From Prolixibacteraceae bacterium (GTDB lineage Bacteria; Bacteroidota; Bacteroidia; Bacteroidales; Prolixibacteraceae): a DNA stretch of 38,772 nucleotides. The position numbers were made by a program, and so were the translations under genes. Position 1 is the stretch's first letter. Each line of letters starts with the position of its first letter. Below, one piece after another: positions 6,701 to 14,207 of this stretch. The DNA lies in the NCBI GenBank assembly GCA_029265875.1, contig JAJUGS010000003.1, positions 1 to 38,772 of the forward strand, in the 5' to 3' direction. The notes below the pieces were generated by a model. That model ran no database searches. It had not been told where the DNA came from and saw nothing but the letters and a program-made list of their open reading frames with translations.

Positions 6701-8464
6701 GAGTTTTTCGGGAATATCGGCCAAACGTTGTTCAACATCGGCTACCACAAGATCGGTGTTTTCGAGTGTTGAACCGGTTGGCATTGTAACATAAATAGAA
6801 AACTGGTCTTCTTCCACTTCTTCCAGGTTGTTTACACTGATTGCCAGTACAATGAACACGCTGACAAAGAAAACCACGATTGCCCCGATAATGGTTCCTC
6901 CCGGGTTTCGCATGGCTGATTTCAGCAGCAAAACATAAATCTGAACAATACGGTTATTGGTGGTAACTTTCTCGTAGAAAATGTTTTTGGCTTTTTTCCC
7001 TTTTAATAAAACATGTGCCCCGATAGGTACCAGCAATAGTGCCACAAACAGCGAAATCACCAGTGTTGAAACAATGGATACCCCGATATTGCTTCCTAAA
7101 AGCCTCACCATGTATTCGGTCGAAAACAGGAAGGGCAGAAAAATAGCGATGGTTGTAAGGGTTGCTGCCACAATCGACCGCCAGACCTCTTTCGTCCCCT
7201 GGGTAACAGCCAATTCAGCATCGTAACGTTTGCCGGCCAGCCGGTAAATATTTTCGAGGACCACAACGCTGTTGTCGAGCAACATCCCGATGGCAAGCAC
7301 CAGGCCAACCAGCGTAATGCTGTTCAGCGAAATATTGAAAGCGTAAAAAAGATTGAACGCGGTAAATACCGAAACCGGCATTCCCAGCGCCATAAACGAA
7401 ACAATGCGGAAGTTTTTCAGGAACATCCAGAGAACGAAAATTGCCAGCAAACCTCCAACCAGTGCGAGGTCGATAATCTGGTCGATGTTTTTCTCCATGG
7501 TTTCGGCCAGGTTGGTTTGCACCACAATCTCCACGTCTTTGGGTGCCAGTTTTTTGTTCAGCCCGGCAATTTCTTCCTGAACACGGTGTGAAAGGTCGAT
7601 GAGGTTGGCTTGCGAATCGCTGACAAGAAGGATGGAAACAGCATCCAAACCGTTTACACGGCTGATTGTTTCTTCATCTTTTACCCCAAAATATACGTCT
7701 GCAACATCTTTCAGGTAAATGGGGCCATTGGCCACAACAATATTTTCAATATCAGTAACATTGTCGTACTCAGCCGTTACATGCACGAAATATTGTTTCT
7801 GCGATTCGTGTAAATATCCCGTAAAAACACGGTTTCGCGAGTTTTGCGTAATGGCATTCCGTATTTGCGAAGGTGTAATTCCATAAGCTTCGCAGGCTGC
7901 CAGATCGTAGGTGACTTCAATCGATTTTTCTTTCCCCCCGAATACGGTGGCCGATGCAATTCCATCGGTATTTTCGAGACTGGCGAGTATTTCCTGCTCA
8001 ACGATGTTTCTGAGCCTGTCGGTACCGCCACTCCCCCTGATCTGAAGTTCCATAAACTGGTTGCTAAGCTGCTGGATATCCACTTTGCTGACAGTTACAA
8101 TAAAGTTATCATCAAGGGTTTCAGCTACCTGGTCGATTTTTTCCTGAAGCTTCAGAAAGGTGTATTTAAACTCGATATTTTGTTTGAATTCAACCTGGAT
8201 GGTCGCACTTCGGTTATTCAGAAACGTTTCGATGTTTTCGACTCCTTCCATTGTTCCCACTGCCCCCTCAATGGGGATGACAGCCTGGTTTTCCATGTAC
8301 TTGGGGTCGACCTCGAGGCGTGACTGAATCTGAACAAACAACATGGGCAGTTCGGCATTGGGGATCAGTTCAACAGCCAGTTGTTTGTATGAAACATATC
8401 CCAGCATGGTAAGTCCGATGAATACCATGCTGATGAATACTTTCCTGTGTAATATGAATTTCAT
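3731..8464 (-). CDS. RND efflux permease fused to an ABC-transporter ATPase domain (1577 aa)
   Basis: Residues 1-1030 form a complete RND (HAE1-like) pump: an N-terminal helix, two large periplasmic loops and twelve membrane helices, with TM4 motif GMLLDNSVVVLEN. Typical RND pumps end near here (1,030-1,060 aa), but this frame continues. Two further helices (about 1040-1085) are followed by IKIEVRKLVKIYD (1102-1114), which looks like the first strand of an ABC NBD. Next come charged sequence and about four hydrophobic helices (1150-1255), then the rest of the NBD: Walker A GPNGAGKST (1316-1324), Q-loop Gln1363, signature FSGGM (1416-1420), Walker B ILVVDE (1436-1441) and switch His1472. All catalytic motifs are intact. 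The frame is unbroken, so the fusion is not an annotation join. In TM4, AcrB Asp407 is kept as D397, but Asp408 is Asn398; AcrB Lys940 is Asn938. Its likely partners are the RND upstream and the overlapping ABC-2 permease downstream. Confidence 0.92.
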   Translation of the reverse strand: MKFILHRKVFISMVFIGLTMLGYVSYKQLAVELIPNAELPMLFVQIQSRLEVDPKYMENQAVIPIEGAVGTMEGVENIETFLNNRSATIQVEFKQNIEFKYTFLKLQEKIDQVAETLDDNFIVTVSKVDIQQLSNQFMELQIRGSGGTDRLRNIVEQEILASLENTDGIASATVFGGKEKSIEVTYDLAACEAYGITPSQIRNAITQNSRNRVFTGYLHESQKQYFVHVTAEYDNVTDIENIVVANGPIYLKDVADVYFGVKDEETISRVNGLDAVSILLVSDSQANLIDLSHRVQEEIAGLNKKLAPKDVEIVVQTNLAETMEKNIDQIIDLALVGGLLAIFVLWMFLKNFRIVSFMALGMPVSVFTAFNLFYAFNISLNSITLVGLVLAIGMLLDNSVVVLENIYRLAGKRYDAELAVTQGTKEVWRSIVAATLTTIAIFLPFLFSTEYMVRLLGSNIGVSIVSTLVISLFVALLLVPIGAHVLLKGKKAKNIFYEKVTTNNRIVQIYVLLLKSAMRNPGGTIIGAIVVFFVSVFIVLAISVNNLEEVEEDQFSIYVTMPTGSTLENTDLVVADVEQRLADIPEKLDLISKIQQEEAILTFKLKENYKEINNKTIGDIKSEVEKRVGNIAKAEISLTQPTSSASFRGGGGRSGSEGFGAFMGIGTNQERVVIKGENFEVMKGVAEDLEYYIEDLSSIRNVNVNVSDNRPELHLYFNQLLLNEYGINLTNISSELASFSREFTSGVNFKQGTEEYEIVIKQKLPEGVDEKETEKNVDDLKQLKINSTAGGSYELQDIADIVYARGTSSITRVNQEKQIELTYRFVDEAEQSKDLLEAYRLEIDDIVSAYKLPPGIAVEVIHEEDQYQEFYFLIGIAFVLIFMILASVFESVVTPFVLMFSIPLAAIGSFIGLILTGNSLFNANTLMGFLILLGVVVNNGIILIDYTNLLRKQGHRKSRALIAAGLSRVRPILITAGTTIVALFPLAMGQAEYVGAIGAPFAITVIGGLTVSTLLTLIFIPTLYAGLENVINWLKSLHWMLKTGMAIVFVIGALYIWFKVDTFIWQLLDYMLLIILVPGVVAFVMTSLRNASVKVINEDEPIKIEVRKLVKIYDRDSRFVREWKAGIKIRERAGLVKDYKKLRDFNDLIWQLPLFGFLVYFTFFYLESNFWMWVFAHFVFFFQFLLMVPVNQVLQNKFEATSKQKYLKIKNILGRIIYWGTPLVFLVVFFKRWDNLGMLIFAGVVWLLLFVIYRSGEYIHNKNLNIARIEGRFGGLRRGYFNLVRQIPVIGKRKKPFRALNGVSLEINTGMFGLLGPNGAGKSTMMRIICGILEQSYGKIWINGLDTQKYREELQGLIGYLPQAFGTYENMSAWEFLDYQAILKGIRDTKIRNERLEYVLKSVHMYDRRNDKIGSFSGGMKQRIGIAQILLNLPRILVVDEPTAGLDPRERIRFRNLLVELSRERIVIFSTHIIEDISSSCNQVAVINRGDLKYFGTPNDMVNMGNGFVWQFSIPAKDFDNIADKKLIVHHMRDGENIRVRCLSKEKPQEDAISVSPHLEDAYLCLLKDFVKGGTNE

Positions 8465-8493
8465 ATTTTACTTTTAATTGAAACTGAAGCTGT

Positions 8494-11400
8494 TCAGTTT
8501 TTTACAAATACATTTCTGAGCCTGTCAAGGATGTCGAAAACACACGGTATCACAATCAGTGTCATCAAAGTTGATGTGGTTAATCCACCAATCACCGCCA
8601 GCGCCATGGGTGAACGTAACGAAGCACTTTCACCAAATCCCAGTGTTAAAGGGAGCAAAGCGAGTATGGTTGTGAGACTGGTCATCAGAATAGGCCGCAG
8701 CCTTTGCTGCCCGGCTTCGATGATCGCACTTCTTCGGTCGAGCCCGGCTTCCATTAACTGATTAATCCTGTCAACCAGAATTATCGAACTGTTAACAGCA
8801 ATACCGCCCAACATAATAATACCGATAATCGCCATAATGTTGATGGTTTTTCCAAGCATAAAAAAGGTGAGTATTGTGCCTACCAGGGCCAATGGAATGG
8901 TGAGCAGGATGGTGAATGGATGAACGAGCGATTCAAATTGTGAGGCGAGTACCATATAAACCAAAACTATCGATAATAAAAGTGCAAAGGACAGACTGCT
9001 GATCGACTCCTGGCGTTTTTCCTCTTCCCCGGTTACCAAAATCCGGTAGTTGGGTTGTAATTCGATGGTGGAGGTGGCTTGCCTGATTTCGGCGGCAACT
9101 TTGTCCAACGGAATGTCGTTGGTGATTTGGGCCGTAATTTTGCCAATCCTGTTTTGGTTACGCCTGAAAATTTCTTTGGGTGCAACTTCTTCCTTTATTT
9201 CTGCTATTTCATTCAGTCTGAAAACCTGGTCCCCCGATGTAATCAGGATATCGTTTACCTGGCTTAAAGTTTTCTCCGGCACTTTGATGGTTATGTCGCG
9301 CAATTCGCCATCCCTTTCAACCTGTCCGGCGTTTTTACCTTCCAGCTGATCCTGTATCTGGGTTACAACTGTATTGATGTTGATGCCGTACATTCCGGCT
9401 CTCATCCGGTCAACCTTTACTTCAATTTCAGGAGCACCGTCTTCGAGTGAGGTCTGGATATTAAAAAGTTCAGGCAACGCGGTCATTTTTTCCTTCACCT
9501 GGTTTACTACCGATTCAATTTCATCCAGTTCTTCGCCCCTAACTTCCACCACAACCGGGGCATCAGTGGTCCCCAGGATGGAGCTCAGCGATGTTTGTTC
9601 CTGTTTAAAGGTTACTTCAAGCCCGGGGATATTGTTGGTTAACTGGTTTACCGAAGCTACCAGTGATTCGGTTGAAATAGAGGAATTTTCTTTTAATGAA
9701 ATAAGAATTTCGGCTGTATTTTCACCTTCAAAAATCGATGTTGCATCTTCAATCATGCCCGATGAAGGCCCTGATCGGGAATAAATAACATCGAGGTTTT
9801 CTCCCAGATAATCGGTCAGTACCGATTCAAGATTTCTGACCATCGATTCAGTCCGTGCAAGTTCGGTTCCTTCGGGCAATTTCAGATCAATCGTCAACTC
9901 CCGGGTTTGCGTTTTGGGCATGAATTCGGTACCTATAAAAGGAAATATGAATACAGAAACAGCAAGCAGTGTAATTGCAAGAATTATCACCAGCCATTTA
10001 GCTTTCAGTACTTTATCGAGAAAACGGCCAAAGCTGTTAATCTGCACCGATTTGCTGATTACCGGTTTTGGCTTGTTTTTATAGAGCCGGTGATACATCA
10101 TGGGTATCAGAAAAATGGCCACGAATAACGACGAAATCAGGGAGAATGCCACTGTCCAGGCCTGGTCTTTAAAAAGTTCGCCCGAAGCACCGTGAATGTA
10201 AACCACCGGCAGGAATACGACGATGGTTGTTAACGTTGAAGCTGTAATAGCCCCGCCAACTTCTGCCGTTCCGTTAATGGCAGCATCGCGCACGTTGGCA
10301 CCGCTTTCATGGTTCCGGAAGATATTTTCAAGTACCACAATGGCATTGTCAACCAACATTCCCGCACCCAATGCCAGGCCTCCCAATGTCATGATGTTGA
10401 TGGTGAGATCATTAAAATACATCAGGTTGAACGTGGCAATTACCGATATAGGAATAGCCACGCTCACGATCAGTGTTGTACCGATACGGCGCAGGAACAC
10501 AAAAAGTACCACAACAGCCAGTAAAATCCCGATTAATGCCGAATCCTGCACTTCTTTTATAGCGTCGCTGATGAATTTTCCCTGGTTGGTAACCAAAACC
10601 AGTTTGTAACCCGGCAATGCCTTTTCAATTTGAACCAGGGCTTCCTTTACCTGTTCAACCGTTTTTACGGTATTGTACTTTGTTTCTTTATAAATGGCAA
10701 GCCCCACACAACGTTTACCATTTACATGTACTATGTTGTAAGGTTCTTTGTTCCCATATTTTACAGTGGCCACATCTTTCAGGAAAATGGGTGCCCGCTC
10801 AACAGTGGTCTGCGCGTTGGTGGTGGTCCTTGTGGCTTTATAACCTACAATCAGGTTTTCGAAATCTTCTTTGTCACGCAAAAGGCTCACACCTTTCACA
10901 ATGTACTGTGTGCCAAGTTCGCTGATACGGCCACCCGAAACATTCCGGTTGTAGTTTTGAATTCTTGTGCTGAGTTCATCCAGCGAAAGGTTCTGAGATT
11001 CGAGCCTGTACCTGTCGGTTTCAATAATGATTTCGCTTTCCTCCTGGCCTGCAAGTTCCACTTCGGCCACACCCTCGAGCCTGACAAGTTCGTTGCGGAT
11101 ATAATTTTCGGCAGCTTTGCGGATCTCATTCATATCGGTAATTTCGGCATGAGTAACGCCAATAATCATCACCGGCGAAGCATTCGGATCGTGCTGTGTA
11201 ATTTTCAGTTCGTCGATTTCGGAGTTTTGGGTAAGCGTATTGAGTGATTTCTGAAGATCGAGAAATGCTTCGTCCATATCTTTGTCCCAGCCGTATTCTA
11301 CGGTTATTTGCGCCGATCCGACTTTTGAAACCGAAGTTACCTGGGTAACACCCGACTGACGCATGGAGAGTGCCTCGATGTTTTCCACAAATTGTTTTTC

Positions 11401-11580
11401 CATCTCCTCAGGCGGGCGTTCCCCTGATTTGACTTCAACAAAAATGCGCGGTGAATTCAAGTCGGGAAACAGGTCAACTCCCAGTTTGCCGAATGAAATG
11501 TATCCCAGTAAAATCACTCCCAGCACAACCATCAGCACGGTTACCGGGTAATTAACCGAGAATTGAGTTAATTTCTTCAT
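8494..11580 (-). CDS. RND efflux transporter permease (HAE1-like)
   Basis: A 1028-residue inner-membrane pump of standard RND length, beginning MKKLTQFSVNYPVTVLM. TM4 carries GMLVDNAIVVLEN, with D411 at the AcrB Asp407 position and Asn412 at Asp408. TM10 has GGIAVNSSIILVD, placing Asn930 at AcrB Lys940. These variants are shared with the RND half of the neighbouring fusion and with a broad HAE1 subgroup. RND proteins take substrates from the periplasm or outer leaflet and pass them through an adaptor and a TolC channel using the proton or sodium gradient. The adaptor and channel genes lie directly upstream (28-nt gap). Having two RND genes side by side suggests a heteromeric pump of the MdtBC kind, which is inferred. 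Substrate unknown. Confidence 0.93.
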   Translation of the reverse strand: MKKLTQFSVNYPVTVLMVVLGVILLGYISFGKLGVDLFPDLNSPRIFVEVKSGERPPEEMEKQFVENIEALSMRQSGVTQVTSVSKVGSAQITVEYGWDKDMDEAFLDLQKSLNTLTQNSEIDELKITQHDPNASPVMIIGVTHAEITDMNEIRKAAENYIRNELVRLEGVAEVELAGQEESEIIIETDRYRLESQNLSLDELSTRIQNYNRNVSGGRISELGTQYIVKGVSLLRDKEDFENLIVGYKATRTTTNAQTTVERAPIFLKDVATVKYGNKEPYNIVHVNGKRCVGLAIYKETKYNTVKTVEQVKEALVQIEKALPGYKLVLVTNQGKFISDAIKEVQDSALIGILLAVVVLFVFLRRIGTTLIVSVAIPISVIATFNLMYFNDLTINIMTLGGLALGAGMLVDNAIVVLENIFRNHESGANVRDAAINGTAEVGGAITASTLTTIVVFLPVVYIHGASGELFKDQAWTVAFSLISSLFVAIFLIPMMYHRLYKNKPKPVISKSVQINSFGRFLDKVLKAKWLVIILAITLLAVSVFIFPFIGTEFMPKTQTRELTIDLKLPEGTELARTESMVRNLESVLTDYLGENLDVIYSRSGPSSGMIEDATSIFEGENTAEILISLKENSSISTESLVASVNQLTNNIPGLEVTFKQEQTSLSSILGTTDAPVVVEVRGEELDEIESVVNQVKEKMTALPELFNIQTSLEDGAPEIEVKVDRMRAGMYGININTVVTQIQDQLEGKNAGQVERDGELRDITIKVPEKTLSQVNDILITSGDQVFRLNEIAEIKEEVAPKEIFRRNQNRIGKITAQITNDIPLDKVAAEIRQATSTIELQPNYRILVTGEEEKRQESISSLSFALLLSIVLVYMVLASQFESLVHPFTILLTIPLALVGTILTFFMLGKTINIMAIIGIIMLGGIAVNSSIILVDRINQLMEAGLDRRSAIIEAGQQRLRPILMTSLTTILALLPLTLGFGESASLRSPMALAVIGGLTTSTLMTLIVIPCVFDILDRLRNVFVKN

Positions 11581-11608
11581 TTTACAATTTTTCGGATGGT
11601 TGCAACTG

Positions 11609-12670
11609 TTACAGAATTATTTTCACTTTTGAGTTATCGCGAAGTGTTTCAAATCCTTTGATGATCAGTTTTTCGTTCACCTTTAAGCCTTCGATAACTT
11701 CCACCTGGTCTTTGTTTTCAATACCGGTTACAATCTGGCGGTCGTCGGCAGCGTTATTACGTTCCACCACAAAAACGTATTTTCCGCGGTTTCCGGTCAT
11801 AATCACATTTTTCGGGATCACGATCACGCTGTCTTTCGTGGCTGTGATAATATCGGCTTTGATAAACATCCCGGGGCGTAATTTGAGATCGGGATTATTG
11901 ATCTGAAGTTTTCCGGTGAAAGTGCGGGTTTCAGGACTAATCATCGGCGATAATTCGCTTACAACACCTTTCAGTGTGTCTTCTGCAATTGTATAATTGG
12001 TAATCAGCACTTCCTGACCGGTTTTTACTTCTGAAATGCTTTTTTCCGGCAGGTTTACATCCACATACATTTTATCGTAATTCATCAAAGTAACCATTGC
12101 CTGTCCCGAAGTAATCCGTGTTCCTTTTGTATAATAAGGCAAATCAACAATTACTCCCGAAAAAGGAGCCGTGATTTTCATTTTCTGAAGCCTTAGTTCT
12201 GCACTTTCATAATCATATTTTGCATTGGTTTTCGAAACTTCAGAATTGCGGAGTTCACGCAGTGTAACGCCCCCTTTTTCGTAAAGCGATTTCTGTTTTT
12301 CATATTCGCTTTCCGAAATTTCAAGGTTCAGTTTTTTTGCTTCAATAGCCAATCCGTTAACGTATTCGGCATCTTCGATGCTGATGATCACCTGGCCTTC
12401 CTTAACACGGTCGCCCAGTTTGAAAGGCGCGCCTGTGGCGGGATTGATCATCAGGTTATACTGACCGGTAACTTCAGCATTGATCGTGGTTTCGTAAATT
12501 GCTTTTGCAGTTCCGGTTGTGTTAATAAACTGGCTGATGCTTTGCTTTTTCACATTTTCAACTGAAACCGGAACAGCAAGTTCTGTTGATTCGGCACTTT
12601 GCTGGTTGTTGCACGATATTGTACCAATAGCGGCTGCGGCAACGATTACAAGTAGTTTTATGTTCTTCAT
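11609..12670 (-). CDS. RND efflux periplasmic adaptor (HlyD/AcrA family), probable lipoprotein
   Basis: A membrane-fusion protein of 353 residues from the ATG at 12670. That start is preferred over an in-frame one at 12697, because it falls 4 nt after the TolC stop codon and gives a clean signal sequence (MKNIKLLVIVAAAAIGTISC). The Cys after TIS is a likely lipidation site. The order is the usual one: a lipoyl-like half motif (TINAEVTGQYNL, GDRVKEGQVIISIED), a coiled-coil hairpin (EISESEYEKQKSLYEKGGVT...), the second lipoyl half (KITAPFSGVIVDLPYYTKGTRI), then beta-barrel and membrane-proximal domains. It bridges an inner-membrane pump and the outer-membrane channel. It is the only adaptor in the operon, so both RND pumps, and perhaps the ABC permeases, would share it. 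Confidence 0.92.
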   Translation of the reverse strand: MKNIKLLVIVAAAAIGTISCNNQQSAESTELAVPVSVENVKKQSISQFINTTGTAKAIYETTINAEVTGQYNLMINPATGAPFKLGDRVKEGQVIISIEDAEYVNGLAIEAKKLNLEISESEYEKQKSLYEKGGVTLRELRNSEVSKTNAKYDYESAELRLQKMKITAPFSGVIVDLPYYTKGTRITSGQAMVTLMNYDKMYVDVNLPEKSISEVKTGQEVLITNYTIAEDTLKGVVSELSPMISPETRTFTGKLQINNPDLKLRPGMFIKADIITATKDSVIVIPKNVIMTGNRGKYVFVVERNNAADDRQIVTGIENKDQVEVIEGLKVNEKLIIKGFETLRDNSKVKIIL

Positions 12671-12674
12671 GTTT

Positions 12675-14168
12675 TTATTTTTTTGCTGAATTTTCATTTG
12701 CGTTTAGATAAAGTTCTGCCGGCAATATCGGCTGGTTTTTTTCGAAGTCGTAAAGAGTCTGTATTTTAAGATTTAATAGTTCGATTTTGTAATTGATAAG
12801 CGCCTGGGCCAAGGCAATTTTCTTTTGCGAAAGCTGGGTCTGGTAAAGGTTCAGGTCCATACCGGTAAGATCGCCGTTCTGATAACGCTCAAGATTGATT
12901 TCGTAAGTGAGCTGGGCGTTAATTTCGTTTTGTTTGGCAATCTCGATTTGCTGTAACTGGTTTTGCAGGTTTCTGTAAACCTGTCGTACACTAATTATTA
13001 TCTGGTTTTTTTCATCTCTCAGGTTCAGTTCCTGAGATTTAATAGTGGCCTCCTGTGCGGCAATACGTGCTTTCTTTTCACCCCAGTCGAACAATGGAAT
13101 ATTGAAGCTCAGGTTTACGGAGGGGCTGCGGGTGGGAGAATCGAAAATCTGGCCGATGTCTTCATTGTCACCGGTAATACCCAACCGAAGGTTCATGTCT
13201 CCACTGAACTCGTTTAATGCTTTTGTGCGGATCATGTCAAACTGGCTGGTTTCGATACTGATTTCACGCTGACGGAGTTCCATTCTTGACTTTAACGCAT
13301 TATCGATGGCTTTGTCCAGATCAACCTTAACCGGGTTGGCGGCAATGTCGCCCAAAACCAGAAAGTCTTCATATAAATCCATTCCAAGATAAAGTTTCAG
13401 TTGGTCTTTGGCATTTTCAAACGAAACTTCCCGGTCCTGAACCGTTGATTTTGAGGTTGCAAGGTTCAGCTCGGCCTGGTAAAGTTCTTCTTTAGCGGCT
13501 AAACCGGCATCCACTTTGTTTTTTATAATATCGTAGCTTTTTTGAGTATTCACGAGTTCTTCCTTTGCAATCGTCAGGTTATTCTGTGCCATGTACACAT
13601 TGTAAAAAAACTGTGTCACGTTTTTTTCGAGGTTGAGGCGTTGAATTGCGTAACTGATATTGGCATTTTCGTAACTCAGTTCAAGCTCTTTTAACTGAAG
13701 TTTCAGTTTATTATAAGTAAAAAGTGGCTGGTTTAAGTTCAGGTACAAATTGTTGTAAAACCGTTTACTTTGGTTGTTTGCCCCGATGGCATCTGAAGTA
13801 CTGTTCTGCCAGCCAAATTCGTTGGATAATGAAATAGTACCGTCGGTTGGCAGAATCGGTTGCGAAATCAGGAACCTTGCATTGGAAGTAAGGCTTTCGT
13901 TGGTGTACCACTCCGAGACACGTGTGTCAAAACGTCGCTGATTGCTGTAATTCAACGGTGTAACATCGAGCGAAAACTTTGATTTAAGGGCCGCACGCTG
14001 GGCTTCAAGGTTTTTCTGGTATCTTTCGAGGTTGAGAAGCGACTGTTGTAAATCAGGGCTCCCGGTTTCTGAAATTTTAAGTGCTTTTTCCAGCGTCAGT
14101 GCTTCCTGAGAATAGGTAACTGTCGATCCAAGGAAAAGCAAAACACTCAGCAATAAAATTCTTTGCAT
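12675..14168 (-). CDS. TolC-family outer membrane efflux protein
   Basis: A 497-residue protein with a signal peptide (MQRILLLSVLLFLGSTVTYS, cut before QEA) and the duplicated OEP repeat of TolC proteins. It starts LTLEKALKISETGSPDLQQ, and the second half restarts near LDKAIDNALKSRMELRQREISIE, ending in long helical coiled-coil segments. The trimer forms a beta-barrel in the outer membrane and an alpha-helical tunnel in the periplasm. It lies between the ABC-2/M1-like fusion (39 nt upstream) and the adaptor (4 nt downstream), within the same leftward operon. Confidence 0.92.
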   Translation of the reverse strand: MQRILLLSVLLFLGSTVTYSQEALTLEKALKISETGSPDLQQSLLNLERYQKNLEAQRAALKSKFSLDVTPLNYSNQRRFDTRVSEWYTNESLTSNARFLISQPILPTDGTISLSNEFGWQNSTSDAIGANNQSKRFYNNLYLNLNQPLFTYNKLKLQLKELELSYENANISYAIQRLNLEKNVTQFFYNVYMAQNNLTIAKEELVNTQKSYDIIKNKVDAGLAAKEELYQAELNLATSKSTVQDREVSFENAKDQLKLYLGMDLYEDFLVLGDIAANPVKVDLDKAIDNALKSRMELRQREISIETSQFDMIRTKALNEFSGDMNLRLGITGDNEDIGQIFDSPTRSPSVNLSFNIPLFDWGEKKARIAAQEATIKSQELNLRDEKNQIIISVRQVYRNLQNQLQQIEIAKQNEINAQLTYEINLERYQNGDLTGMDLNLYQTQLSQKKIALAQALINYKIELLNLKIQTLYDFEKNQPILPAELYLNANENSAKK

Positions 14169-14207
14169 CGTATAGTCTATTTTATGGTTATTATTCAGTT
14201 ATAGTAT

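Noticed and set aside
3731-8464. Possibility that the RND-ABC fusion is a missed stop or frameshift
   Set aside because: The frame is continuous with no in-frame stop, the linking region is well-formed membrane sequence and no codon disturbance is visible; kept as a real fusion.
10630-11247. 205-codon frame antisense to the RND pump
   Set aside because: It is the mirror of a well-conserved RND coding region; no start signal, no recognisable domain.
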